From the NCBI RefSeq assembly GCF_030816935.1, contig NZ_JAUSYO010000001.1, positions 310,001 to 374,000 of the forward strand: a stretch of DNA of 64,000 nucleotides. The letters are read 5' to 3'. Positions 8,515 through 16,854 of the stretch are shown here, in pieces. The stretch comes from Arthrobacter sp. B3I9 (GTDB taxonomy: Bacteria > Actinomycetota > Actinomycetes > Actinomycetales > Micrococcaceae). Numbering within the stretch: position 1 is the stretch's first letter; the number at the start of each line of letters is the position of its first letter. The notes under the pieces are model-generated. The model searched no databases. It was given only the letters and a program-made list of their open reading frames with translations, and was not told the DNA's origin. A program made the position numbers and the translations under genes.

Positions 8515-9786
8515 ATGAGCGATAAGCGACGCGGCCTTGGCCGTGGACTTGGGGCACTCATTCCAAGTTCTTCCTCGACGAACGGTTCCGGAAACGGTTC
8601 AACGCCGTCGCGTCCCGTGGATCTCTTCTTTCCCGAACCGCGGAAGCGGAATGCAGCCACAGAGGTTCCCCTGGCGGACGAGCTCGACGCCGGCCCCGAG
8701 GCGGAGGCCGCAGAGTCGCCGACTTCGCTGACCGGCACCGAAGCGATGTCAGAGAGTGAGTCACCGACTGCTGCCGGCGTCGCGGCCCAGACAGCAGCAC
8801 GGCGTAAGACCGCGGCAAACAAGAGTGCATCCCAGCGCGCGGAAATTGAGACCGTGGCGAAGGACGAGAAGCCGGAAGTTGTTCCGGCGGAACCGGTCGC
8901 TTCAGCGGCTTCAGCAGCGGACCAGGGCGCTGGCCGTGGCCCTGACGCCGGTCCTGAACTTGTCGAGGTGCCGGGGGTCCGTTTTGCGGAAATCCCCGTC
9001 GCGGATATCCATCCGAACCGCAAACAGCCGCGCTCCGTGTTCGATGAGGACGACATGGCGGAGCTCGTCCACTCCGTGCGGGAAATCGGCGTCCTCCAGC
9101 CAATTGTGGTGCGCACGTCAACCGAAGAAGGTGGCGAACCTTATGAATTGGTCATGGGTGAGCGCCGGTGGCGGGCCGTGCAGGCTGCGGGACTTGAGAC
9201 TATCCCCGCAATTGTGCGCGATACTACTGACGATGACCTGCTTCGCGACGCATTGCTGGAAAACCTCCACCGCAGCCAGCTGAACCCGCTCGAAGAAGCT
9301 GCAGCCTACCAGCAGCTCCTGGAGGACTTCGGAACGACCCATGAACAGTTGGCAGATCGCATCGGCCGGTCGCGTCCCCAGGTTTCCAACACCCTCCGGC
9401 TTCTGAAGCTGCCCCCGCTGGTCCAGCGTCGAGTGGCCGCAAGTGTCATTTCCGCCGGCCATGCACGCGCGCTCCTTGCACTCCCCGATGCGGCTGCAAT
9501 GGAACGCATGGCGCAGAAGATCGTTTCCGAGGGCATGTCGGTCCGGGCCACGGAGGAGGCCGTTACTCTGTACCAGAGCCCTGCTGCGAGCCCGAAGAAC
9601 AACATCCCGCGTCCTGGTGCCCGCCACGAGCGCTTGGATTACTTGGCCTCGTCCCTCTCGGATCGGCTGGACACGAACGTGAAGATCTCCTTGGGTGCGC
9701 GAAAGGGGCGCGTCAGCATCGAATTTGCCAGCGTTGAGGACCTAAACCGCATCATGGATGTCCTTGCGCCCGGTCCAACGGGCTAG
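8515..9786 (+). CDS. parB: Chromosome partitioning protein ParB (CTPase, parS-binding)
   Basis: A 423-residue ParB. It begins with the ParA-stimulating motif [13 protein letters not shown], followed by a long linker of about 130 low-complexity residues, the ParB/Srx domain from about residue 155 ([17 protein letters not shown]) with the CTP-binding box [12 protein letters not shown], a helix-turn-helix DNA-binding domain ([20 protein letters not shown]) and a C-terminal dimerisation domain. It loads as a CTP-dependent clamp at parS and slides along DNA. Start ATG 8515 follows a GGAGGGATGTAGCC ribosome-binding site. Downstream comes the parS-rich gene-free region. Confidence 0.95.
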   Translation: MSDKRRGLGRGLGALIPSSSSTNGSGNGSTPSRPVDLFFPEPRKRNAATEVPLADELDAGPEAEAAESPTSLTGTEAMSESESPTAAGVAAQTAARRKTAANKSASQRAEIETVAKDEKPEVVPAEPVASAASAADQGAGRGPDAGPELVEVPGVRFAEIPVADIHPNRKQPRSVFDEDDMAELVHSVREIGVLQPIVVRTSTEEGGEPYELVMGERRWRAVQAAGLETIPAIVRDTTDDDLLRDALLENLHRSQLNPLEEAAAYQQLLEDFGTTHEQLADRIGRSRPQVSNTLRLLKLPPLVQRRVAASVISAGHARALLALPDAAAMERMAQKIVSEGMSVRATEEAVTLYQSPAASPKNNIPRPGARHERLDYLASSLSDRLDTNVKISLGARKGRVSIEFASVEDLNRIMDVLAPGPTG

Positions 9787-9804
9787 ATCGCCTAGTCCTG
9801 AGCC

Positions 9805-9838
9805 AAGGGGTCCTGTTTCACGTGAAACAGGACCCCTT
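9805..9838. promoter_or_regulatory. parS: parS embedded in a perfect 34-bp palindrome behind parB
   Basis: The core GTTTCACGTGAAAC sits at 9815-9828, and the symmetry continues outward for ten more bases on each side (left arm AAGGGGTCCT, right arm AGGACCCCTT), giving a 17-bp half-site without mismatch. It begins 19 bp after the parB stop codon, so the transcript could fold into a 17-bp hairpin and serve as the end of the parAB mRNA, although no T-tract follows. Confidence 0.88.
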
Positions 9839-10058
9839 CGCTGTGGCGCGCTAGCGGCATCGTTGTAGGCTGACTTTGGCGCCCTGCTTGTATTGCGTGT
9901 GCGAGTTGTCTTCCAACCCTGGCGGCTGGGTGGCCGGAATGCGACAACAGCGCGACATTCCGGTCTGGTCGGCCCCAGTAGGGGCGATGCCTGCCGTCTC
10001 CGCAAACAGGTGGCTATTTCTGTGCTTCAGCTGCTTCGTTGGCTGCCCCAACTGCCGT

Positions 10059-10072
10059 GTTTCACGTGAAAC
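10059..10072. promoter_or_regulatory. parS: parS site (perfect)
   Basis: Perfect 14-mer GTTTCACGTGAAAC in the gene-free region, flanked by GT on the left and GTGC on the right. Confidence 0.9.
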
Positions 10073-10141
10073 GTGCACGCTGCACTTCGCATTATCTGTC
10101 GGGTGCCCCTTTTTCGTGGGTGCGGCCCCTGCCTGCCTGCG

Positions 10142-10155
10142 GTTTCACCTGAAAC
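10142..10155. promoter_or_regulatory. parS: Degenerate parS site (one mismatch)
   Basis: GTTTCACCTGAAAC differs from parS only at the centre (CACCTG instead of CACGTG), 83 bp from the previous perfect site. ParB may bind it weakly; it may also be a decaying copy. Confidence 0.6.
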
Positions 10156-11370
10156 ACGAGCGTTCCCACGCGAACGAGCAGCCCTGCAGATCCTTGGAAA
10201 ACGTTCTGGGGAGGCTTACGTCTACATATCCGGCGGCGTCACGCCCGCCCGCTGCCAGGGCGGCCCCCGCCTGTACGCACGAGTATTTCAAGACCCTGTC
10301 GCGGCATCAGCAGAAGCACCTGGGAGGTGCAGTGAGCTAAGAGCAGGACCCTGTGCCGCACCCCCTGCCTATGCGCATTGTGTCGTTTTTAGGGATGCCC
10401 TGATTCGGGGCAAGCCCGCATTTCTTGGCTCGTCGGGCGACCAATGGCGTGTCAGCTACGGCAACTGGGCGAAGGAGGCCGTCGTCGGTTGCATAACACT
10501 ATGACGCGTCACTGCGGTCCCCCGTGAACCCGCTGTCGCATTTGATTCTAGGGGCGCGGCCGTATGTACTGCGTCATCGCCATGAGCTCTCCAACCTCAG
10601 TCGGTCGGCCGGGTAGCTGTTGCCCTTCCCCGCACCGGTATCAAGGCGAGGTCGCCAGGGCCCCGATAACGCGCTAGCCGGCCTTCACCCACGCATGACC
10701 GCGCTAAAGGCCGTGGAGGGGCCAGGATGGGCTCGCAGCAGCTCTGGTGTAAGTCCTGATTTGGCCGGCGCATCCGTGAGGCGACGTGCCCCCACCACCA
10801 TTGGCATCCGCCCAGCGGCGCCGATGGTGCTCGTCCGCCCGTCGAGTCCACTGACCCCCTTGAACCGTCGGAAGCGTGCCAATATGGTGGTTGCGGCGGG
10901 GAAGTCTGGTAGCGGCGCAACTGCCGGGTGGGGTGCAGTCGCATTGGGCAGGGCATGCTTAGCCGGCGCGATGTACTAGGCGCCTGAGGGCGCATATGCG
11001 CTGGTTTCCCGTGGTCGATCGTCAGCCAGGACGGTTCGCTTTCGGGATGCCGATTTTCCGGGGGGTTCCCATGGAGAGCGACTCCCCCAATTGCCCATGC
11101 TCGTTTCCGACATCAGATGGTTGGCATGCAGGAGGTGCGCCGGTTGCGGTGCTGAAGGATGCAATGCGATTGTCCCCGGGGCGCGGGAAGCGACATGGAT
11201 GGCGACTTTCGGCCCGCAGAATGGATGGCCAAGTCGGACCCAAGGGGCAATCAGCCAGTCCTAGTTACGGTGGCACTGGGTTGCGTGCGGAATGGGCCCC
11301 AGTGTGCAGCTTGCGCTGCCGAAAAAGCCGTGTTCGGGGCGTAGGGCGAGAACACGGCCGAAGGAGCCAC

Positions 11371-11412
11371 AGAGGGGGCAGGGGGAGCTCCCTGGGCCTC
11401 CCCCTCCCCTCT
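11371..11412. repeat. Long G-rich/C-rich inverted repeat (hairpin)
   Basis: The left arm starts AGAGGGGGCAGGGGGAG (11371-11387) and the right arm CTCCCCCTCCCCTCT ends at 11412. They pair over about 15 bp with one two-base bulge and a loop of about ten bases. There is no T-tract, so a terminator is doubtful. It lies amid the parS array. Confidence 0.6.
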
Positions 11413-11718
11413 GAATGGCGTTCGTGGTCAACTACGAAAGGATCCTAAGCGGCGGGCATGCTGACCGGGGTCGCGTCACTACACCGCAGGTGCATGTGCC
11501 TTTTGGCATCGCTTATTCCATGAGGATCGCATCGCGCGGCTGTGAACCTCGTCACCTCGTTGCCCAAATAGTGTCAGCTGGCAAGGGGGACGGAGTGTCG
11601 GCCGCCTACGTGCTGAATCAGACGAGACGACTGAATAAGCCAGTTCGGGCGGCTCCGTCGGTGGTGGAGAACCGCAGTTCAAGGGGCGGCCTCGGCGGTG
11701 GAGCAAGGTGGAAAACGC

Positions 11719-11739
11719 TGTGGATAACTTTGTGCATGA
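11719..11739. promoter_or_regulatory. DnaA-box pair in the parS region
   Basis: The perfect DnaA box TGTGGATAA (11719-11727) is followed 12 bp later, start to start, by the related TGTGCATGA (11731-11739). The spacing is close to one helical turn, as in replication-origin arrays. It lies about 10 kb from oriC, with a perfect parS at 11832. Confidence 0.6.
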
Positions 11740-11831
11740 TCGCGCCAACAGTGCGCACAAGATGTGTCCGGACACTGCGCTATTTGCGTCTACGACACGA
11801 TCTCCGACGGACGCTCAGTTCCTGCGGTGCC

Positions 11832-11845
11832 GTTTCACGTGAAAC
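11832..11845. promoter_or_regulatory. parS: parS site (perfect)
   Basis: Perfect 14-mer GTTTCACGTGAAAC, about 105 bp beyond the DnaA-box pair. Confidence 0.9.
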
Positions 11846-12074
11846 ATTTTGAAACCGTTGCTTCCCCGGCAAGGGTGCTTGCCGGCGCGTATCTTGCCTT
11901 TTTTGGTTTATAACGCAAGGCTGGCAACCCAGGCAGGCCTAGTCATCGCACCGCCCGTCCTGCTCCGGTGCGCCACAGACGTACACCATCCCAGGCGAAG
12001 TCGACAGCCCCTCCCGACCCCCAGCCTGGAAGATTCAAGAGCAGCCGCTGTGCTGTAAGGAATCACTCAGCCCT

Positions 12075-12108
12075 TGTGGACAACGGTGTGCATAACTTCT
12101 GTGGAGAA
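12075..12108. promoter_or_regulatory. Three phased DnaA-box-like sites
   Basis: TGTGGACAA (12075-12083, a perfect TTGTCCACA-type box on the other strand), TGTGCATAA (12087-12095) and TGTGGAGAA (12100-12108) follow each other in the same orientation with start-to-start steps of 12 and 13 bp. The phased arrangement is unlikely to be chance and suggests cooperative DnaA binding. No gene adjoins. Confidence 0.6.
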
Positions 12109-12292
12109 CATCACCAACCGTGCCCCTCTCTACGCCAAGGCCTTTCCCTTTCACCCAAAGGTCGACGCTGATGGCTCCAGCCGCCCGGCCTTCACCTGCC
12201 CAGCTGTAAGCGATCTACCGCAGTCGTCGGTTTCATGTGTTCTACCAGGGTGGACCGGTTAGACACTGGTTTAGTGACAGCTCTGGTCTGGT

Positions 12293-12371
12293 GACGTCGC
12301 TTCGCGATTTTGTGGGGCCACTATCGGCCGGCACGAAGCAACGCTGAGCGCGCTTCGCCGGTAGCGACGTC
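12293..12371. repeat. Inverted repeat spanning 79 bp
   Basis: Arms GACGTCGCT (12293-12301) and AGCGACGTC (12363-12371) are perfect reverse complements. The interior contains further partly complementary GAAGC/GCTTC segments, so the stretch could form a branched stem. Function is unknown. Confidence 0.45.
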
Positions 12372-13017
12372 GCCGCGGGCGATTGTCCAGTAATTCTGTC
12401 CCGCTGGCGGTGCCGTCGACGCAGGCTCGCAAGCGCGCTGCACCAGGCCCAACTGAAGAGGCTAGCTAGACGGCACTGCCGCAGGGGCTGGAACGGTACA
12501 TGTGGTCAATCGCTGAAGGGACGCTTGGCTTGTTCTTAGGCTTCATGCGGTTCGTTCCCGGTCAGACGTACGAGTTCGCCCCGTACAGGCAAGCCGTGAG
12601 CTCCTGGAGGAACTAGAGCAATGCCCAATGGCGTGCAGGGTTAAGGATCCCTCCGACATTCAAACTGCGCCGACTTCATGCCCTTGCTGGGTGCGCGCAG
12701 GAGTTGTCCTGTTCCCCTGGCATCGTTTGCACGACTCCAGGGGAACCTCAGTCCCAAGCAGCAGAGCAGGAGTGACATGGGACCTTCGGTGGTGTGTGCC
12801 TTGATGCCCCGAGGGACGTGTAGCTCATCGCCAAGATGTCGAAGTCTTGGCCAATCCGCAACGGCATTCATTTCCGGGTGGTTTCTACCGGTGGCACCAG
12901 GCGGGAGGGTGACGCCGAAAGGGGGCTTTAGCACTAGGAACACGTGACTGGCGTGCCACTGTTGGCGTGCTGCGGGGTCGGGGGTGAGCTTGCGGCCATT
13001 GATAGCGGTCCTGTCGT

Positions 13018-13031
13018 GTTTCACGTGAAAC
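13018..13031. promoter_or_regulatory. parS: parS site (perfect)
   Basis: Perfect 14-mer GTTTCACGTGAAAC; the flanks GT on the left and AAC on the right resemble the classic 16-mer TGTTTCACGTGAAACA. Confidence 0.9.
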
Positions 13032-13376
13032 AACCCAGGCTAAAGGCCGTTTCTCGGGGCACCCGTTGGCGCCGGACGTTCACCGCGATCTGAGGTACGT
13101 AGGCGCTATGCCCCACCTGCTCCGTCACCCACTGCACCCGCATGCCACCGTGCCGGGGGGACGGACCACGCCCAGCTCGCATGCCGACGGACCCCAGCCC
13201 TGCTCTAATGCGCTGCCCGCGCACGCAGCGCGGACGGAGCCGCATGCCCTCCAGTGTAAGGCGGCGCTCTTAACATGCTGATCCTCAAGCGTCGAAGGAA
13301 ACGGGAAGGGGTTGTTACGGCCGTAGCCACATCGAGCAACGCCCCTCTCGGTGCCCGCCCAGGGGGTGCGCCGAGT

Positions 13377-13390
13377 GTTTCACGTGAAAC
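13377..13390. promoter_or_regulatory. parS: parS site (perfect)
   Basis: Perfect 14-mer GTTTCACGTGAAAC in the gene-free region, 114 bp before the one-mismatch copy at 13491. Confidence 0.9.
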
Positions 13391-13490
13391 TGGAGTCCAA
13401 CATCGTCCGCCAAGCGTACGCCGTGACTCCGTTGGGCCGGTGAAGTTGAAAGTGGTCGAGCAGGCGCGCAATCCCCTGCTTCGTGCCTAT

Positions 13491-13504
13491 GTTTCATGTG
13501 AAAC
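13491..13504. promoter_or_regulatory. parS: Degenerate parS site (one mismatch)
   Basis: GTTTCATGTGAAAC has a central CATGTG instead of CACGTG. A further partial match, GTTTCATGTG, occurs near 12230 but has lost its right arm. Confidence 0.65.
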
Positions 13505-13865
13505 ACCCCGCCGCTAGGTGGGTCTCAAAGCGGCTCCAGACCGACCAACCCGGCACCATGCTTCGTGAGCTGCGACGTTGGTCCCCCCTCGTGTTCCTTC
13601 CTGCACGCCTGTCATTTTGGTTCAGCCCTGAAGAAGGCGCGCTAGACGGGGGGGGCTAGGGACAGTGAAGAGGTTCACGGAACTTGCTGTTTTCCCCCGT
13701 GTGGGCCTTGCCTGCGCCCGATCAGAACGTTTTTTGGCGTTGCCCGTGCAACCAACACCTGGGCATACGTTCGCCGCTTGGTGCTCCCCAGTAGGTGCAT
13801 CCTTGGCCGAAAAGACGGACCTGCGGACAGCAGGCAGGCTGCCCAGGACCCCTTTTCCAAGGTGC

Positions 13866-13879
13866 GTTTCACGTGAAAC
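13866..13879. promoter_or_regulatory. parS: parS site (perfect), first of repeat copy 1
   Basis: Perfect 14-mer GTTTCACGTGAAAC. Its counterpart in copy 2 is at 14720. Confidence 0.9.
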
Positions 13880-14115
13880 AACGCCGCGCTTACGGCAAAG
13901 CAGATGTTCCCAATGGGCCGTAGTCCGCATGTTCGCGCCGCAAATCCGAGCTGGCTTCGTGGGTGACGAGCGTACAGAGCCGCGCTGTTTCGTCCGGCAG
14001 CGGCCAGGGGTGGACTTGCGCCGAATTGGGTGGATCAGCTCGAAAAACAAACCCTCAACAAGAAGAAGCGCGGCGGGCGTCTGCGTCGGTTGTATCTCCG
14101 CGACCGCATGCGGGC

Positions 14116-14129
14116 GTTTCACGTGAAAC
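14116..14129. promoter_or_regulatory. parS: parS site (perfect), second of repeat copy 1
   Basis: Perfect 14-mer GTTTCACGTGAAAC, 250 bp after the preceding site. The context GCATGCGGGC on its left is identical to that of the site at 14971. Confidence 0.9.
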
Positions 14130-14420
14130 GTAATAGCAAGAGCGACCGATGGGAAGTCAGATAGCCCCGTCGGCCTGGTGATGACACAAACGGATGGGTA
14201 CAGCGAGGATTCGCCTCCGTGGGTAGCCGAGAAATCGCTCGCGTATCGCTCGGCATTCCGGCTTGCTTCTGTAGACGGAGCCTCCGTGGGCCGTGTCCCT
14301 ACTCGCAGAGACTCCGGACTGCATCTGACGTGATCGCCGGTGCTTCTGGGAGCGGACGACCTGAAGAGCCGGCGGGAGAAGCTCACGCCAGAGGAGCAGC
14401 GAAAGCGCTAGCACCATGGC

Positions 14421-14456
14421 AAAAAGAAAGGCCCCACTTCCATGAAGTAGGGCCTT
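14421..14456 (-). terminator. Orphan intrinsic terminator in repeat copy 1
   Basis: Read on the minus strand, AAGGCCCTACTTC and GAAGTGGGGCC form a stem followed by TTTCTTTTT. It is almost identical over about 54 bases to the terminator behind trxA at 15283-15318, yet no gene lies directly upstream of it on the minus strand. It may be a duplicated relic, an insulator, or the end of an unrecognised RNA. Confidence 0.7.
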
Positions 14457-14719
14457 CACGCCCGCCAGTCAGTCTGGACGGCCCTAAAAGATTGGGCGCT
14501 ACGCGAGAGACGCCAGGAATTGCCAAGTGGCTCGCAGAACCTGTTGCCTCTCCCACGTAGGCCTTGCCTGCGCCCCAACAGAACGCTTTTAGCGATCCCC
14601 CGGAACCAGCACTTGGGCGTAGGCCCGCCGCTAGACGCGCACGAGCTGTTTGCTCCCTGGCGGAAAAATCGGGCGTGCAGACAGCATGCACGGTGCGCCC
14701 AGGCATATCTGTGACGAGC

Positions 14720-14733
14720 GTTTCACGTGAAAC
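14720..14733. promoter_or_regulatory. parS: parS site (perfect), first of repeat copy 2
   Basis: Perfect 14-mer GTTTCACGTGAAAC. Confidence 0.9.
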
Positions 14734-14970
14734 AAGCCGTGTCTACAGCAAAGCGGGTGTTCCCAACGGGCCGGGGTCCGGGTGTTCACCCCGCAAATGC
14801 GAGCTGGTTTCGTGGGGTCGCTACCATACAGCGCCGTGTGGTTGCCTCCAGCAGCGACCTGTGGTGGAACATGGCCAAGATTGGTGGAGCTGCTCCAAGC
14901 ACCAACCCTTCATCGAGAAGCAGCGCGGGCCCGGGTCTTTCGGTTGTTCCTCCCACCAGCGCATGCGGGC

Positions 14971-14984
14971 GTTTCACGTGAAAC
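14971..14984. promoter_or_regulatory. parS: parS site (perfect), second of repeat copy 2
   Basis: Perfect 14-mer GTTTCACGTGAAAC; it is the last parS seen in the window, about 300 bp before the trxA terminator. Confidence 0.9.
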
Positions 14985-15282
14985 GTGTCGAGCAAGAGGG
15001 ATCCGATAAGCGGTCAGATCGCACCGTGTGTCTAGTGAGAACACAAACGGATGGGACGGCGAGGATTCGCCTCCCTAGCTGCGGCAAAATGACCAATGCA
15101 CAGCATCGGCTCGGCGCCCGGCTTCCTTCTGCCGACTGATTCTCCGTGGGCGGTCCCCCTACCCGCCAGAAAGTCCGGACGGCATCAGGAAGTGATTGCC
15201 GGGTGCCCACGTGGAGCGAGGGCTGCAAAGAGCCCGGAGGGAGAGCGTACGCTTGAGGCGCAGAGAAGCGCTGGCACCATGG

Positions 15283-15318
15283 CAAAAAGAAAGGCCCCAC
15301 TTCCATGAAGTAGGGCCT
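15283..15318 (-). terminator. Intrinsic terminator of trxA
   Basis: On the minus strand an AGGCCC(T)ACTTC...GAAGTGGGGCCT stem with a three-base loop is followed by TTTCTTTTT. It starts about 38 bp after the trxA stop codon. Confidence 0.85.
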
Positions 15319-15355
15319 CCCGTACCGCGTTTTATACGGCGCAATCTCTGTTGGG

Positions 15356-15682
15356 CTAGGACAGTACGTCCGCAAATTCCTTTTCAAAGAACTGCTTGGG
15401 CCGCGCGCCAATTACGGTGCCCTTAACCTCTCCGCCCTGGAACAGATAAACGGCAGGGATGGAGGTGATGCCATACTCAGCAGCGATGGCCGGGTTGTCG
15501 TCGACGTTGACCTTGACGACGTTAACCTTCTCGCTGTACTCCACGGAGATTTCGTCGAGGATCGGTCCGAGCTTACGGCAGGGCCCGCACCACTCCGCCC
15601 AGAAATCCACAATTACGGGCTTGTCTGCGGACAAAACGTCGCTGCTGAAACTTGCGTCGGTTACTTCTTTTGCGTTGCTCAT
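15356..15682 (-). CDS. trxA: Thioredoxin
   Basis: A 108-residue thioredoxin with the active site WAEWCGPCRKLGP at about residues 27-39, the cis-Pro segment SIPAVYLF and the usual full length. It is a cytosolic dithiol donor for reductive enzymes and is reduced by TrxB. trxB lies directly upstream on the same strand, 36 bp away measured to its stop codon, so the pair is an operon. An intrinsic terminator follows. Start ATG at 15682. Confidence 0.96.
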   Translation of the reverse strand: MSNAKEVTDASFSSDVLSADKPVIVDFWAEWCGPCRKLGPILDEISVEYSEKVNVVKVNVDDNPAIAAEYGITSIPAVYLFQGGEVKGTVIGARPKQFFEKEFADVLS

Positions 15683-15718
15683 AATTTTGTCTTTCTCTTC
15701 GATGGGTCGATGCGCCGT

Positions 15719-16675
15719 TTAGGCGCTGAAGTCGGCGAGGTAGTGCTCGACGTCGAGGGCGGCCACACAGCCGGACCCGGACGCCGTGATGGCCTGGCGG
15801 TAGGTCGGGTCGATGACGTCGCCGGCGGCAAACACACCCTTGAGGCTGGTTTTAGAAGTACGCCCTTCAACGGCGATGGTTCCTTCGGGGGTGAGATCCA
15901 GTTTGCCCTTGACGAGGTCGGTGCGGGGATCGTTGCCGATCGCCACGAAAACGCCTGTCACTGCCAGCTCGGTCTCGGTCCCGTCCACGAGGTTCTTCAA
16001 CTTCAGGCCAGTGACTTTGTCCTGGCCGAGGACATCCTCCACGCCGCTGTTCCAGACGAACTTGATCTTGTCGTGGGCCAGGGCGCGGTCAGCCATGATT
16101 TTCGAGGCCCGCAGCGTATCCCGGCGGTGGACCACGGTGACCGTCTTTGCGAACTTGGTCAGGAAGAGGGCTTCCTCCATGGCGGAGTCGCCGCCGCCGA
16201 TGACCGCAATGTCCTGATCTTTGAAGAAGAAACCATCGCAGGTTGCACACCAGCTGACGCCGTGGCCGGAGAGGCGCTTTTCGTTCGGCAAACCCAGCTC
16301 ACGGTAGGCCGAGCCGGTAGAGAGAATGATGGAGCGCGCCCGGAAGTTCTCGCCCGTGCCGATGGTTACGGTCTTGATGTCGCCGTCGAGGTTCAGATCG
16401 GTCACGTCCTCGAATTGGATTTCAGTGCCGAAACGGGCGGCCTGCTTCTCGAAGTTCTCCATGAGGTCCGGGCCCATGATGCCGTCCGGGAAGCCCGGGT
16501 AGTTCTCCACATCGGTGGTGTTCATCAGCTCGCCGCCGGCGGTGACGGATCCTGCCAGGAGCAGCGGCTTCAGGTTTGCCCGTGCCGTGTAGACCGCGGC
16601 GGTGTAGCCCGCGGGTCCTGAGCCGACGATGATGACATCACGTACTTCGGACGCGGTGTTTTCTGCGTTGCTCAC
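15719..16675 (-). CDS. trxB: Thioredoxin reductase (NADPH)
   Basis: A flavoprotein of 318 residues from the GTG at 16675 that transfers electrons from NADPH through FAD to thioredoxin. The FAD-binding motif VIIVGSGPAGYTAA is near the N-terminus, the redox-active motif SWCATCDGFFF near residue 140, and the NADPH-binding VIGGGDSAMEEA follows. The C-terminal FAD motif GVFAAGDVIDPTYRQA is intact. GTG at 16675 is chosen because AGGAAGAGG precedes it at about 11 bases; a longer frame to an ATG at 16729 is possible but adds 18 residues with no family counterpart. Confidence 0.95.
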   Translation of the reverse strand: MSNAENTASEVRDVIIVGSGPAGYTAAVYTARANLKPLLLAGSVTAGGELMNTTDVENYPGFPDGIMGPDLMENFEKQAARFGTEIQFEDVTDLNLDGDIKTVTIGTGENFRARSIILSTGSAYRELGLPNEKRLSGHGVSWCATCDGFFFKDQDIAVIGGGDSAMEEALFLTKFAKTVTVVHRRDTLRASKIMADRALAHDKIKFVWNSGVEDVLGQDKVTGLKLKNLVDGTETELAVTGVFVAIGNDPRTDLVKGKLDLTPEGTIAVEGRTSKTSLKGVFAAGDVIDPTYRQAITASGSGCVAALDVEHYLADFSA

Positions 16676-16854
16676 TGAACGGTGAACCTCTTCCTTTGTC
16701 GATGCGCCCGCCTGCGTGGCTGGCCACATGGCACAACTATTAGTGGGTGCTGAATATTCCGGTGAAACCGGGCATCACAGAATGACGCTACGGTTCAGGC
16801 TACCGCTTAGGACTGGCAGTCGGCCGTGTGGAGGAAGCCGGATGACGCGCGGAG

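Larger units (their letters stand above)
13670..14457. repeat. Diverged tandem repeat, copy 1 (carries two parS sites)
   Basis: This segment is clearly homologous to 14527-15320. Shared landmarks in the same order are GGCCTTGCCTGCGCCC, a parS, GTTCCCAA(T/C)GGGCCG, the CGCAAAT motif with GAGCTGG and TTCGTGGG, GCGGGC followed by a second parS, CACAAACGGATGGG, GAGGATTCGCCTCC, and a terminator. The offset between landmarks is about 854-863 bp. parS and terminator are conserved while the sequence between them has drifted. No transposase or terminal repeat is seen. Confidence 0.85.
14527..15320. repeat. Diverged tandem repeat, copy 2 (carries two parS sites and the trxA terminator)
   Basis: This is the second copy of the unit described at 13670-14457. 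Its parS sites at 14720 and 14971 are 251 bp apart, against 250 bp in copy 1. Its right end contains the intrinsic terminator of trxA, so copy 2 is probably in the ancestral position and copy 1 arose from it, or the reverse followed by drift. Confidence 0.85.
9787..15355. other. Gene-free 5.6-kb region rich in parS sites (centromere-like locus)
   Basis: Between convergent parB and trxA lie 5569 bp in which no recognisable gene was found on either strand. Open frames exist, but none resembles a known family, and several run through parS sites or repeat units. The sequence holds nine perfect and two near-perfect parS sites, two DnaA-box clusters (11719-11739, 12075-12108), hairpins (11371-11412, 12293-12371), a diverged tandem duplication (13670-15320) and two minus-strand terminators. 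By eye it is less GC-rich than the flanking genes. The best reading is a chromosomal centromere for ParABS; transcripts cannot be excluded. Confidence 0.75.

Noticed and set aside
13622..14386. Minus-strand open frame of 254 codons in the parS region
   Set aside because: It runs through parS sites and repeat unit 1, but the homologous part of unit 2 does not keep the same reading frame. No family resemblance was seen.
14416..14445. Nine-codon ORF MAKRKAPLP present in both terminator copies
   Set aside because: It is just the reverse strand of the terminator stem and its T-run; no ribosome-binding site, and conservation is explained by the terminator.
14564..15139. Plus-strand open frame of 191 codons in repeat unit 2
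   Set aside because: The corresponding frame is interrupted in unit 1, and the product shows no recognisable motif. Drift between parS sites fits noncoding DNA.
13670..15320. Insertion sequence or transposon
   Set aside because: Neither copy has terminal inverted repeats, target duplications or a transposase; the copies are in tandem with drift.
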